Origin: Agromyces aureus
GTDB taxonomy: Bacteria > Actinomycetota > Actinomycetes > Actinomycetales > Microbacteriaceae
Direction of reading: 5' to 3'
DNA length: 64,000 bases
Assembly (NCBI RefSeq): GCF_001660485.1
Contig: NZ_CP013979.1
Span: forward strand, 2,418,001 to 2,482,000
Shown one piece after another: positions 17,494 through 25,647 of this stretch (position 1 is the stretch's first letter; every line of letters starts with the position of its first letter). A program made the translations under genes and the position numbers. The notes beneath the pieces were generated by a model. The model had not been told where the DNA came from and did not search any database. It saw only the letters and a list, made by a program, of their open reading frames with translations.

Positions 17494-18401
17494 CCCTTCA
17501 CCGCCCCGGCGGTCATGCCCTTCATGACCCGCTGGTTCAGGAACAGGTAGATGATGAGCGTGCCGAACACGTTGACGCAGACCGCCGCGAAGGTCGGGCC
17601 GTACTGCACCTGGCCGAATTGGCCGGTGAAGTTCAACAGGCCGACCTGGATGGTGCGCAGGTCGTCGCGGTTGGTGAACGTGAGCGCGATGAGCAGGTCG
17701 TTCCAGATGAAGAAGAACTGCACGAGCGCGACCGTGAAGATCGCGTTCTTGACCATCGGGAACCCGATGGACCAGAACTGGCGGTAGATGCTCGCTCCGT
17801 CGAGCGTCGCGGCCTCGAAGATCTCGCGAGGCACAGCGCGGAAGAACGTGGCCATCATGAACACGGTCAACGGAAGGCCGATCGCGGTGTAGGTGATGAT
17901 GAGCGGCCAGAGCGTGCCGGTCAGCCCCGTCTGGAAGTAGATCGTGAACAGCGGCAGCAGAATCATCTGACCGGGCACCATGATGCCGGCCAAGAACAGC
18001 AGCAGCACGGTGCCGCGGCCCTTCCACACCATGACTTCGAGCGCGAAGCCGGCCGCGACGCCGAAGATGATCGTCAGCGCGAGCGCAGGCACGGTGGCGA
18101 GGATGCTGTTCTTGATGTAGATGCCGAGGTTGCCGGTCGTGAACGCCTCGACGTAGTTGTCGAGGTTCGTCCAGTCCTCAGGCAGGGCCCAGGTTGGGTT
18201 GTTGAGGAACTCGTTCTGGGTCTTGAACGAACCGGTGAGGAGCCAGAAGAGGGGGTAGACGACGGCGATCAGCAGCAGGGTCACGACGACCCAGCCGGGG
18301 ATGCGGCGCACCCCGCGCATCGGGCTACGCCGTTGCGGCTCCGTCGGGCGGATCGATGGGCGGGCGACGGTCTCGAGCGTGGTGTGGGACACGGTGGTCA
18401 C
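17490..18401 (-). CDS. CUT1 carbohydrate ABC permease (MalG-like)
   Basis: Permease of 303 residues with six membrane segments after a polar 30-residue N-terminus. The EAA loop reads EIFEAATLDGASIYRQFWSI, the site that docks the shared ATPase. GTG 18401 overlaps the MalF-like stop by GTGA. No ATP-binding subunit is in the operon; as in many actinobacteria an MsiK-type shared ATPase elsewhere is presumed. Confidence 0.92.
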   Translation of the reverse strand: MTTVSHTTLETVARPSIRPTEPQRRSPMRGVRRIPGWVVVTLLLIAVVYPLFWLLTGSFKTQNEFLNNPTWALPEDWTNLDNYVEAFTTGNLGIYIKNSILATVPALALTIIFGVAAGFALEVMVWKGRGTVLLLFLAGIMVPGQMILLPLFTIYFQTGLTGTLWPLIITYTAIGLPLTVFMMATFFRAVPREIFEAATLDGASIYRQFWSIGFPMVKNAIFTVALVQFFFIWNDLLIALTFTNRDDLRTIQVGLLNFTGQFGQVQYGPTFAAVCVNVFGTLIIYLFLNQRVMKGMTAGAVKG

Positions 18402-19282
18402 CCCTTCGTGAGGTCGCGGCGCGAGGAGCGGAAGATGACGAGCGTCACGAGCAGACAGAGGATCGTCAGCATGAGCGCGATCGAGCTGCCGTAGCCGTAC
18501 TCGCCGTAGGTGAACGAGGTCTGGTACATGTACAGCGTCAGCGGTGTGGTGGTGTTTCCCGGTCCACCGTTGGTGAGGGCGAGCACCGAGTCGAAGACCT
18601 TCAACGTGCCGTTGATGCTGAAGATGATCGAGGAGAACAGCACCGGGAGCGACAGCGGGATCACGATGTGCCGAACGAGCTTCCAGCCCGACGCGCCGTC
18701 GAGACGAGCGGATTCGAACATCTCCTCGGGGATGTCGACGAGACCGGCGTAGAGCAGCACGGCGTAGAAGCCCATCGAACGCCAGATGTCCATGATGACG
18801 ATCACCCAGAACGCCGTCGCACCCGACGCGAACCAGTCGATCGAGTCCGCGCCGAAGAAGTTCAGGAGCGAATTCACCGGGCCGATCTGCGGAGCGATGG
18901 CGAACAGCGCCTGGAACAGCAGCGCGACGGCGACGGTCGGCAGCACGACGGGGAAGAACACGAGCGTGCGGATGAGCCCGGACGCCTTCTTGAGCCAGAA
19001 CACGTAGAGCAGGCTCAGGCCGTAGCCCACGAGCACCTGGCCGACGGTGAGGACAATCGCGTACTTGAGGGTGAAGAGCAGCGCGTCGCCGATCTTCGGG
19101 TCGGTGAAGAGCTGGACGATGTTGTCCAGGCCGACGAAGGTGAAGCCCACGATGGGGTTGCCTTCGAACACCGTGTAGCCGAGCGACCAGAAGATGGGCA
19201 CCAGCATGATGAGGGAGTAGACCAGCATGGCCGGTCCGAGAAGGACGGTGACGGCGCGCCAATCACCAAGTACGCGATTCAC
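18398..19282 (-). CDS. CUT1 carbohydrate ABC permease (MalF-like)
   Basis: Permease of 294 residues with six membrane segments. The EAA loop is EEMFESARLDGASGWKLVRH. The short cytoplasmic N-terminus MNRVLGDWRAVTVLLGPAML leads straight into the first helix. It lies 74 bp after the binding-protein gene, separated by a strong hairpin, and overlaps the next permease by 4 bp. Confidence 0.92.
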   Translation of the reverse strand: MNRVLGDWRAVTVLLGPAMLVYSLIMLVPIFWSLGYTVFEGNPIVGFTFVGLDNIVQLFTDPKIGDALLFTLKYAIVLTVGQVLVGYGLSLLYVFWLKKASGLIRTLVFFPVVLPTVAVALLFQALFAIAPQIGPVNSLLNFFGADSIDWFASGATAFWVIVIMDIWRSMGFYAVLLYAGLVDIPEEMFESARLDGASGWKLVRHIVIPLSLPVLFSSIIFSINGTLKVFDSVLALTNGGPGNTTTPLTLYMYQTSFTYGEYGYGSSIALMLTILCLLVTLVIFRSSRRDLTKG

Positions 19283-19308
19283 TGCAGTGGATGCTTTCGT
19301 GTCGGGGT

Positions 19309-19345
19309 GGTGCGCGCATCCCCGCGTGACGGGGAGGCGCGCACC
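19309..19345. promoter_or_regulatory. Intercistronic stem-loop after the sugar-binding protein gene
   Basis: GGTGCGCGC and GCGCGCACC pair, with an inner CCCCG/CGGGG stem separated by a 2-nt bulge on each side and a 5-nt CGTGA loop. It sits between the binding-protein and permease genes and lacks a T-run. Such structures commonly stabilise upstream mRNA or attenuate read-through, which would give an excess of binding protein over permease. Confidence 0.6.
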
Positions 19346-19356
19346 GATGGTTCGGA

Positions 19357-20667
19357 CTAGTCGCCGATGTCGGCCTGCACGGCCTTCATGAAGTCCTCAG
19401 GGCTCATCGCACCGGTGACGAGCTGCGATGCGTTCGTCTGGCTGGTGGTCGCGGCCTTCGCGTTGAAGAGCGCCTCGAACCAGAGCACGCTCTGCGTGGT
19501 GGCGTCGATCTGCGTCTGAACTTCCTGCGTGAGCGGCGGCAGGTCCTCGACCGGCGTGTTCACCTTGAAACCGGTGATGACGCCCTGGTTCGCCAGCGAG
19601 CTCGAGCCGAAGTTGTCGGCGAAGCAGCCGAGCCACGAGGCGACGTCGTCGGAGTAGGTCGACTTCGAGAGCGCGAGCGGCACGCCGACGTTCGCGGCGA
19701 GCTGGTCGGCCGAACCGGCACCGCCCTCAACCGTGGGGAACGGCATGAAGCCGACGTTCTCTGCGCCGATCTGGTTCTGAGCCGGGTCGTTGAAGTTCGC
19801 GAGCGCCCAGCTGCCCATGTAGAACATGCCGGCCTGTCCGGTGAGGAACTGGTTCATCGCGGTCATGTAGTCGATGGACGTGACCGAGGGACCGAAGTAG
19901 CCCTTGGCGCCGAGGTCGGCGACGGCTTCAGCAGCCTTCACGTACTCGGGGTCGGTCAGCTTGGCGTCGCCGTCGGCCACCTTCTGCAGGGCGTCGGGGC
20001 CGAGGTCGCGGAAGATGTAGTTGCCGACGAGACGCGTGAGCGGCCAGCCGTCCTGGCCGTCGGCCGAGAAGGGGATGACGCCGGCGGCGTTGAGCTTGTC
20101 AGCGGCGGTGACGAGCTCGTCCCACGTGGTCGGAACCTCGATGCCGTTGTCGGCGAACAGCTTCTTGTTGTACCAGATGCCTTCGACATTGAATTCGGTG
20201 GGCAGCACGTACTGGTCGCCGTCGTACAGGGCGTCGATGGTCGACTTCGCGGCCGGGATGATCGCATCGGACTTGTCGAGGTCCGTCAGCGCCTGCTCGA
20301 CATCGACGAGCTTGCCGCCGCTGTTGAGGTCCTTCGCGACCTGCGGGGTGTTGCCGCTGGCGAAGAGCACGGGCAGGGCGTTCTGGCCGGCGAGCAGCTG
20401 GAGCTGCTGGTCGTAGCTCGCCTGGGGCTGGGTGGTGATGTCGAGCGGCAGGGCATCGTTCTCGGCGGAGCACTCACCGGTGGACAGCGCGGTGAGCGTG
20501 TCCTGGATGGACGTGTTCTCGGCGAACGAGAGATAGCTGAACTTGTCGGGTGCCGTCGTGCCGCCATCGCTGTTGCCGGCCGAGCAGCCGGTGAGTGCGA
20601 ACGCGGTGACGCCGATCGCGGCGATGAGCGGAACGAGCTTCGTCGCCCGCTGACGTGCTGTGGTCAC
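19357..20667 (-). CDS. CUT1 sugar ABC transporter substrate-binding lipoprotein
   Basis: Extracellular binding lipoprotein of 436 residues. The signal peptide ends in the lipobox FALTGC. The mature part fits SBP_bac_1, with VLFASGNTPQVAKDL, EFNVEGIWYNKKLFADNGIEV and GQAGMFYMGSWALANF. It is the first gene of the glycoside operon and its start is 26 bp from one LacI operator, so expression is likely repressed without inducer. The ligand is probably the rhamnosylated glycoside that GH78 and GH3 degrade; this is inference from the operon. Confidence 0.93.
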   Translation of the reverse strand: MTTARQRATKLVPLIAAIGVTAFALTGCSAGNSDGGTTAPDKFSYLSFAENTSIQDTLTALSTGECSAENDALPLDITTQPQASYDQQLQLLAGQNALPVLFASGNTPQVAKDLNSGGKLVDVEQALTDLDKSDAIIPAAKSTIDALYDGDQYVLPTEFNVEGIWYNKKLFADNGIEVPTTWDELVTAADKLNAAGVIPFSADGQDGWPLTRLVGNYIFRDLGPDALQKVADGDAKLTDPEYVKAAEAVADLGAKGYFGPSVTSIDYMTAMNQFLTGQAGMFYMGSWALANFNDPAQNQIGAENVGFMPFPTVEGGAGSADQLAANVGVPLALSKSTYSDDVASWLGCFADNFGSSSLANQGVITGFKVNTPVEDLPPLTQEVQTQIDATTQSVLWFEALFNAKAATTSQTNASQLVTGAMSPEDFMKAVQADIGD

Positions 20668-20692
20668 AGTTCCTCCTTGAATGCGGCCTCGT

Positions 20693-20706
20693 TTGAAGCG
20701 CTACAA
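20693..20706. promoter_or_regulatory. LacI-family operator O1
   Basis: TTGAAGCGCTACAA is a near-perfect palindrome with the central GCGC expected for LacI-family repressors. It lies 26 bp before the binding-protein gene start. An identical copy lies 121 bp away. Confidence 0.85.
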
Positions 20707-20813
20707 CGAGAGCGTAAGTCGCCACTCCTCCCACAGCGAGCCGAATCCGGCGTTCGCGCACAGCGTCGGCCGAATACCGCCTATCCGGCTCGCGAATGCC
20801 TCGTCGACCAATC

Positions 20814-20827
20814 TTGAAGCGCTACAA
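20814..20827. promoter_or_regulatory. LacI-family operator O2
   Basis: A second exact copy of TTGAAGCGCTACAA, 21 bp before the lacI-type start. Repeat-to-repeat distance is 121 bp, so both promoters can be repressed at once and DNA looping is possible. Confidence 0.85.
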
Positions 20828-20847
20828 CGTGGGCTAGGCTGCAGCAC

Positions 20848-21882
20848 ATGTCAGACGCACTGCCGCGCGAGGAGCCCACCTCGGCGGGCATCAAAGATGT
20901 CGCCGCCCTCGCCGGCGTTTCGATCGCGACCGTGTCGAACGCGCTCAACCACCGCGAACGCGTGGCGGCGCCGACCCTCGGCCGCATCGACCGGGCCATC
21001 GGCATGCTCGGGTACATCCCGAACGGCGCTGCGCGCTCGCTCGCCGCCGGTCGCACCCGGTCGTTCGGGCTCATCCTCTCCGACCTCGGCAACTCGCTCT
21101 TCGTCGACATCGCACGCGGTGCCGAGCGCGCCGCAGACGAACGCGGCCTCTCGGTCGTGCTCGCCAACAGCGACGGCAAGCTCGAACGCGAGGACCGCTA
21201 CGTCGAGCTCTTCGCCGAGACCCGCGTCCGCGGCGTGCTGCTGACCCTCAACGACGCTTCGCACTTCCGCGCGATCGTCGGGCGCCACGCACACGGCCAG
21301 CCGCTCGTCATGCTGAACTTCCACGACGACAGCGGCCGCTACTGCACCGCGTCGATCGATAACGAGGCCGGTGGTCACCTCGCGACGACGCACCTGCTCG
21401 AGACCGGACGACGACGCATCGTGTTCGTCGGCGGGCCCGACACCCTCCAGCCCGTCGCCGACCGCCGCCGCGGGTTCCGCCGCGCCCTGGCATCCGCCGC
21501 GCTCGACCCCGTCGACGAGATCGCGCCGACCTGGGTGAATCGTGCCGACGGCTGGCAGGTCGGCCAGGCCCTCGCCGACCGGGTTCTCGGTGGCGATATC
21601 GACGGCATCGTTGCGGCTTCCGACCTTCTCGCCGCTGGCATCGTCCAGGCGCTGTCCGAGCGTTCAATTCGGGTGCCCGAGGCGCTCGGTGTCATCGGCT
21701 ACGACAACAATCAGGCGGCTTGGGATGCCCCGATCCCGATCTCCACGGTCAGTCAGCCCGGCGAGGAACTCGGGTTCGTCGGCTCTCAACTGTTGATCGA
21801 TGAGGTCGAGGAGCCCGACCACGAGCATCGCGCTATCCGCCTCGCGCCGTCCCTCATCGCGCGCCGGAGCACCGAGCGGTAG
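20848..21882 (+). CDS. LacI-family repressor of the rhamnoside operon
   Basis: Repressor of 344 residues. The HTH (about 13-60) reads GIKDVAALAGVSIATVSNAL, and the hinge LGYIPNGAARSLAAGRT precedes the sugar-binding core (FGLILSDLGNSLFVDIARGA onward; GVIGYDNN near the end). It diverges from the CUT1-glycosidase operon with two identical operators between, so it very likely represses that operon and itself. The inducer is presumably the imported glycoside or rhamnose. Confidence 0.93.
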   Translation: MSDALPREEPTSAGIKDVAALAGVSIATVSNALNHRERVAAPTLGRIDRAIGMLGYIPNGAARSLAAGRTRSFGLILSDLGNSLFVDIARGAERAADERGLSVVLANSDGKLEREDRYVELFAETRVRGVLLTLNDASHFRAIVGRHAHGQPLVMLNFHDDSGRYCTASIDNEAGGHLATTHLLETGRRRIVFVGGPDTLQPVADRRRGFRRALASAALDPVDEIAPTWVNRADGWQVGQALADRVLGGDIDGIVAASDLLAAGIVQALSERSIRVPEALGVIGYDNNQAAWDAPIPISTVSQPGEELGFVGSQLLIDEVEEPDHEHRAIRLAPSLIARRSTER

Positions 21883-21904
21883 AACTGAACCGAAGGAGTA
21901 GTCA

Positions 21905-22894
21905 ATGATGACGAACGAGCCCTCGCCCGAGCCACACGACGAGCCCGGCCGCACCGCGCTGCAGCTGAGCTCGGTCGACCTCAACCTGGTGGTGCCGCTC
22001 CAGATGCTGCTCGAGGAGCGCAGTGTCAGCCGGGCCGCAGACCGGATGTTCATGAGTCAGCCCGCGCTCTCCGCAGCACTCTCCCGACTTCGCCGGCACT
22101 TCGGCGACGAACTCCTCGTGCGCTCCGGCAACAAGTACGTCCTCAGCCCGCTCGGAACCGAGTTGCTCGAAACGGTGACGCAGGCGAGCGGAGCCCTCAC
22201 CCGCGTCTTCAGCGCGCAGGCCGACTTCCGGCCGGAGGAGAGCAGTCGTGAGTTCCGCCTGGTGTGCTCCGACTACGTCTCCGTGGTGTTCGGGGCCGCG
22301 CTCTCGCGAACCCTCTCAGCTGCGGCACCGAACGTGATGTTGCGTATGGACCACGTACAGGACGCGATCGTTGACAACGCCCCCGACTCGCTCCGCGAGA
22401 TCGACGGCCTCATCCTGCCGCATGGCTACCTCGAGCACCTCGAGTTCATCGACCTATTCACGGACCGGTGGCGGTGCCTCGTCGACGCGAGCACTGCGAT
22501 GAGTCCTCTGACGGTCGCCGAACTGGGAGCCCGACCGTGGGCGACAACGTACAGCGGGAGGACGGCGATCGTCGCGGCGACGAGGGCCCTGCACCTGCTC
22601 GGCGTGTATCCGCAGATGCAAGTCACCACCCGCAGTTTCCTCACGCTCCCCGATGTTGTCGCCGGCACCGACCGTGTGGCGTTCGTGCCTGAGTCGCTCG
22701 TCGAACGATTCGAGCAACGACGCGATGTCGTCGCCATCGACTGTCCGATCGCGATTCCGGGAATCAAACAAGCGTTCTGGTGGAGCCCGTCGCATGCGCA
22801 AGACGCCGGCCATCGGTGGCTGCGGAGCAAAGTCGCCGACGTCGCAGCAAGCTTGGAGCAAATGCCTCCGACGAGCACTCCCTCGCACGACTGA
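21905..22894 (+). CDS. LysR-family transcriptional regulator (NodD/NahR-like subgroup)
   Basis: Regulator of 329 residues, similar along its length to the LysR at 429-1346. Shared features include DLNLVVPLQMLLEERSVSRA, MSQPALSAALSRLRRHFGD and LSPLGTELLE in the HTH. AAGGAG precedes ATG 21905; ATG 21908 is an alternative. It follows lacI by 22 bp on the same strand, so it may be cotranscribed. No divergent target lies beside it; effector and targets are unknown. Confidence 0.9.
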   Translation: MMTNEPSPEPHDEPGRTALQLSSVDLNLVVPLQMLLEERSVSRAADRMFMSQPALSAALSRLRRHFGDELLVRSGNKYVLSPLGTELLETVTQASGALTRVFSAQADFRPEESSREFRLVCSDYVSVVFGAALSRTLSAAAPNVMLRMDHVQDAIVDNAPDSLREIDGLILPHGYLEHLEFIDLFTDRWRCLVDASTAMSPLTVAELGARPWATTYSGRTAIVAATRALHLLGVYPQMQVTTRSFLTLPDVVAGTDRVAFVPESLVERFEQRRDVVAIDCPIAIPGIKQAFWWSPSHAQDAGHRWLRSKVADVAASLEQMPPTSTPSHD

Positions 22895-23000
22895 CAGTCG
22901 CCTACTTCCGCAGCTGATGCGGTCCGAATCCACTTCCCTGACCCGAGTTTTCCGTGCCTCGAGCGACGCGTCCACGTCTCTCGTTTGATTGGAGTGCACC

Positions 23001-24749
23001 GTGGGACGACACAGTACGCCTACGCCTCGATCGAGCCTTGCTCCGATTCGATCTCGGCGGCCCAGTGCTCGCCCCGAGCCGCCGGGGCTCAAGCTGCTGC
23101 TCACCATCCTCGCCGCGATGTCGGTCTTGGCCGTCGTCAGCACGCTCGGCTTCATCTGGATTGGGAGCCATGCCCAGGCCGAACCCGACGCGACTCGCAT
23201 CGCATGTGACGAGACCTCGGTCGACCCGATCGTGATCGTCGCGGACCCATCAATCGCGGGCGCCGTGGACTACACGTCCAGCCGCCTGCCGGTGGCGACG
23301 AACTCGGGGCGATGCCTCCTCGCCAAGGTGGTATCGCAGAGTTCGTCGGACAGCGTCGCCTCCATCGCTGCCGGGCAATTCGACGGCGATGTCTGGATCC
23401 CCGGTTCCGGCGTTTGGATTCAGCGACTGGCGGCTCTCACTGAATCCTTGGGGCGTACTACGCCCGAAATCGAGAATCGCGGTTCGCTCGCGGTGTCGCC
23501 GGTCGTCCTCGGCGTGCCCGCGGCGCACGCCGCCTCAGTCGAAGCGGAACCGATCACCTGGGCGCGCGTTCGAGACCGCGAAATCGTCGCCGTGCTGCCC
23601 GACCCGCAGTCCTCGGCAGCGAGCGTGGCCGCCCTCTACGCGGTGCGCAGCGTCTCGTCGGCAGACGATCCGCGTCAGTTCGCCGGCGCGCTGATGTCGC
23701 TCGGCAAGCAGATCCCGGCATCGGCCGACGCGGCGATCAGCACCGCGCTCGCCGCCGATGAGCCGACCCCGGTCATCCTGACCGAGGTCGAGGTCGCCGA
23801 GCACAACAGAGACAACCCCGACGACCCACTCGTCGCCGAGTACCCGACCGACGGGACGGTCATGCTCGACTATCCGTTCGTCGTGATGCCCGACGAGGAG
23901 GCGGATGACGGGAGGACCGCGCTGATCAGCGAGTTCGAACACGAAATCAGGCAGGCTACACAGCCGATGGACACCGTGGGTCTCCGGCGGGTCGACGGCT
24001 CCGGCGTATTGGCAATCGCCGGGGTGAGTCCCTCACTTCCAGACGCGGCCGCCGCGCTCCAAGCCGCCCAGCAGACGCAAGAGATCGGTGCTGCGCAGCT
24101 GGACATTCTCCGGTTGTGGGGGATCATGACGCTTCGCTCGCGAATGCTCGCGGTAATCGACGTATCGGGGTCGATGGAAGAGCCCGCCGAGAACGGCCTG
24201 CGCCGAATCGACATCTTCCAGCAGGCGGCCGGCGGCGCGCTCGGGCAGTTCTCCGGCGAGGTCCAACTGGGCGTGTGGATCTTCTCCACGGCCCGAGCAG
24301 GGGAACAGGATTGGGAAGACCTCTCGCCCATTGCGCCACTCGCCGACAGCACGCACACAGCGCAGGTGATGCAGATCGTCGGTTCGCTGCACCAGCGCCT
24401 TGGCGGCGCGACCGGCCTCTACGACACAACTCTGGCCGCGGTGCAGCGGGTACGTGATGGCTACGACCCGGAGATGGTGAATTCGGTGCTGCTGATCACC
24501 GATGGCAAGAACGACGACGAGAACGGCATCGACCTGCCCACGTTGCTCGCGAAGCTGCAGGAGCAGAACGACCCGCTGAAGCCGGTGCCGGTGATCATGG
24601 TCGGGTTCGGTCCTGACACCGACCTCGCCGCGATGCAGCAGATCGCTGCGACCGGGGGCGCCGCCTACTCGGCGACGCGGCCGGAGGACCTCAGCGCGGT
24701 GCTCGTCGACGCGCTGTACCAGCGGGGCTGCCGGCCCGATTGCGGGTGA
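23001..24749 (+). CDS. Membrane-anchored substrate-binding-like protein with a C-terminal VWA domain
   Basis: Protein of 582 residues. One N-terminal membrane segment (LLLTILAAMSVLAVVSTLGF, about 31-50) anchors an extracytoplasmic region that resembles a solute-binding fold (about 70-370). A von Willebrand factor A domain follows with the MIDAS motif DVSGSM and a later TDG. GTG 23001 is favoured by GGAG 6 nt before it; TTG 22989 is an upstream alternative. Cysteines near the end (RGCRPDCG) could form a disulphide. Such proteins are common in actinobacteria but their role is unclear, perhaps metal-dependent adhesion or complex assembly. Confidence 0.82.
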   Translation: MGRHSTPTPRSSLAPIRSRRPSARPEPPGLKLLLTILAAMSVLAVVSTLGFIWIGSHAQAEPDATRIACDETSVDPIVIVADPSIAGAVDYTSSRLPVATNSGRCLLAKVVSQSSSDSVASIAAGQFDGDVWIPGSGVWIQRLAALTESLGRTTPEIENRGSLAVSPVVLGVPAAHAASVEAEPITWARVRDREIVAVLPDPQSSAASVAALYAVRSVSSADDPRQFAGALMSLGKQIPASADAAISTALAADEPTPVILTEVEVAEHNRDNPDDPLVAEYPTDGTVMLDYPFVVMPDEEADDGRTALISEFEHEIRQATQPMDTVGLRRVDGSGVLAIAGVSPSLPDAAAALQAAQQTQEIGAAQLDILRLWGIMTLRSRMLAVIDVSGSMEEPAENGLRRIDIFQQAAGGALGQFSGEVQLGVWIFSTARAGEQDWEDLSPIAPLADSTHTAQVMQIVGSLHQRLGGATGLYDTTLAAVQRVRDGYDPEMVNSVLLITDGKNDDENGIDLPTLLAKLQEQNDPLKPVPVIMVGFGPDTDLAAMQQIAATGGAAYSATRPEDLSAVLVDALYQRGCRPDCG

Positions 24750-25122
24750 GCGGGTTCAGAGAGTCGGCCTTCATACTTGTGCGACTGCCGGCGAAAGCGC
24801 GGCCGAGAAACCGCAGATCAATGGACGAATCTAGACGACCAGGATTTGATGCGTGAATCTTCTGGACTTGGATTCAAGTCCGAATCAAAAGCGCTGATCA
24901 GGGCAACGTTCCGAAACCTTGATCCAGTTTATCCAAGCGCATGCCATACGGGAAACAACAGAGAATTCCCTGATCAAAGGGGAACTCTGGAGGACGCGGT
25001 ACCCAATCGTTGCCGTCTTCGATAGCGCTTCCAAGGCTTTGCACCTCAGCACGCTCGCGCAGATGGCGACCGCGATGGTGAGGCACCCGTGCGCGCGGTT
25101 GCTTGCTCGGCCAAAGCTCCGT
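24750..25122. other. Intergenic stretch, lower GC, no gene seen
   Basis: No supported gene lies in these 373 bp. The stretch is visibly AT-richer than its neighbours. A small perfect stem-loop at 24864-24881 (GGACTTG-GATT-CAAGTCC) could be a terminator remnant, but it has no T-run and lies 115 bp after the VWA gene. Open frames of 60-86 codons here have no recognisable motif. Confidence 0.5.
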
Positions 25123-25599
25123 TCAGAAGGTCTTACGCATCTGCTGCGTGACGACGTCGTAGCCGGACGAGCTGTATAGCGAGATGGCGGAGCGGTTGCG
25201 CCCGAAGACATTCAGCTCCAGCGCGCCCGAACCGGCCTGCCTGGTCGCCTCCTCGACTGCCTCGAGGAGAGCCCGCCCAAGTCCGCTTCCCCGTCTGGCC
25301 TCGATCACTTCGATGTCGTAGAGGAACGCGACATCCGGAATGCCACGTGGGTGGTCGAGACCCACCCATGCGCGGCCGACCGGGTCGCCGGCGGCATCCA
25401 CGCCTCTGAGTACCAGCATCCGGGCCGTCGCCGGGCCGTCAGGCAACAACTGCGAGTTCTCATCACGAGCGCGCTGCACCGCTCCCTCCCGCTGCCATCT
25501 CCCGGCCGTGACCTGCTCATCCGCGTATTCTTCCGCGATCGCGATCTGCCACTGTTCGTACTCGGCCGAAGTCATCCGCCGAACGTTCACCTTCGTCAC
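25123..25599 (-). CDS. GNAT-family N-acetyltransferase
   Basis: Acetyl-CoA-dependent acetyltransferase of 158 residues. Motif A reads ARRGSGLGRALLEAVEEA, containing the R/Q-x-x-G-x-G/A pyrophosphate loop, preceded by the strand FLYDIEVI. The C-terminal LELNVFGRNRSAISLYSSSG is motif B, and YDVVTQQMRK follows. The substrate is unknown. Confidence 0.88.
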   Translation of the reverse strand: MTKVNVRRMTSAEYEQWQIAIAEEYADEQVTAGRWQREGAVQRARDENSQLLPDGPATARMLVLRGVDAAGDPVGRAWVGLDHPRGIPDVAFLYDIEVIEARRGSGLGRALLEAVEEATRQAGSGALELNVFGRNRSAISLYSSSGYDVVTQQMRKTF

Positions 25600-25647
25600 A
25601 GAGCCATGTTGACACGACGGGATTCCTCAGGTCGATTGATCTCCGAC

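Noticed and set aside
24864..24881. tRNA-like GGATTCAAGTCC arm
   Set aside because: Only a 7-bp stem-loop; no acceptor, D or anticodon arms are present around it.
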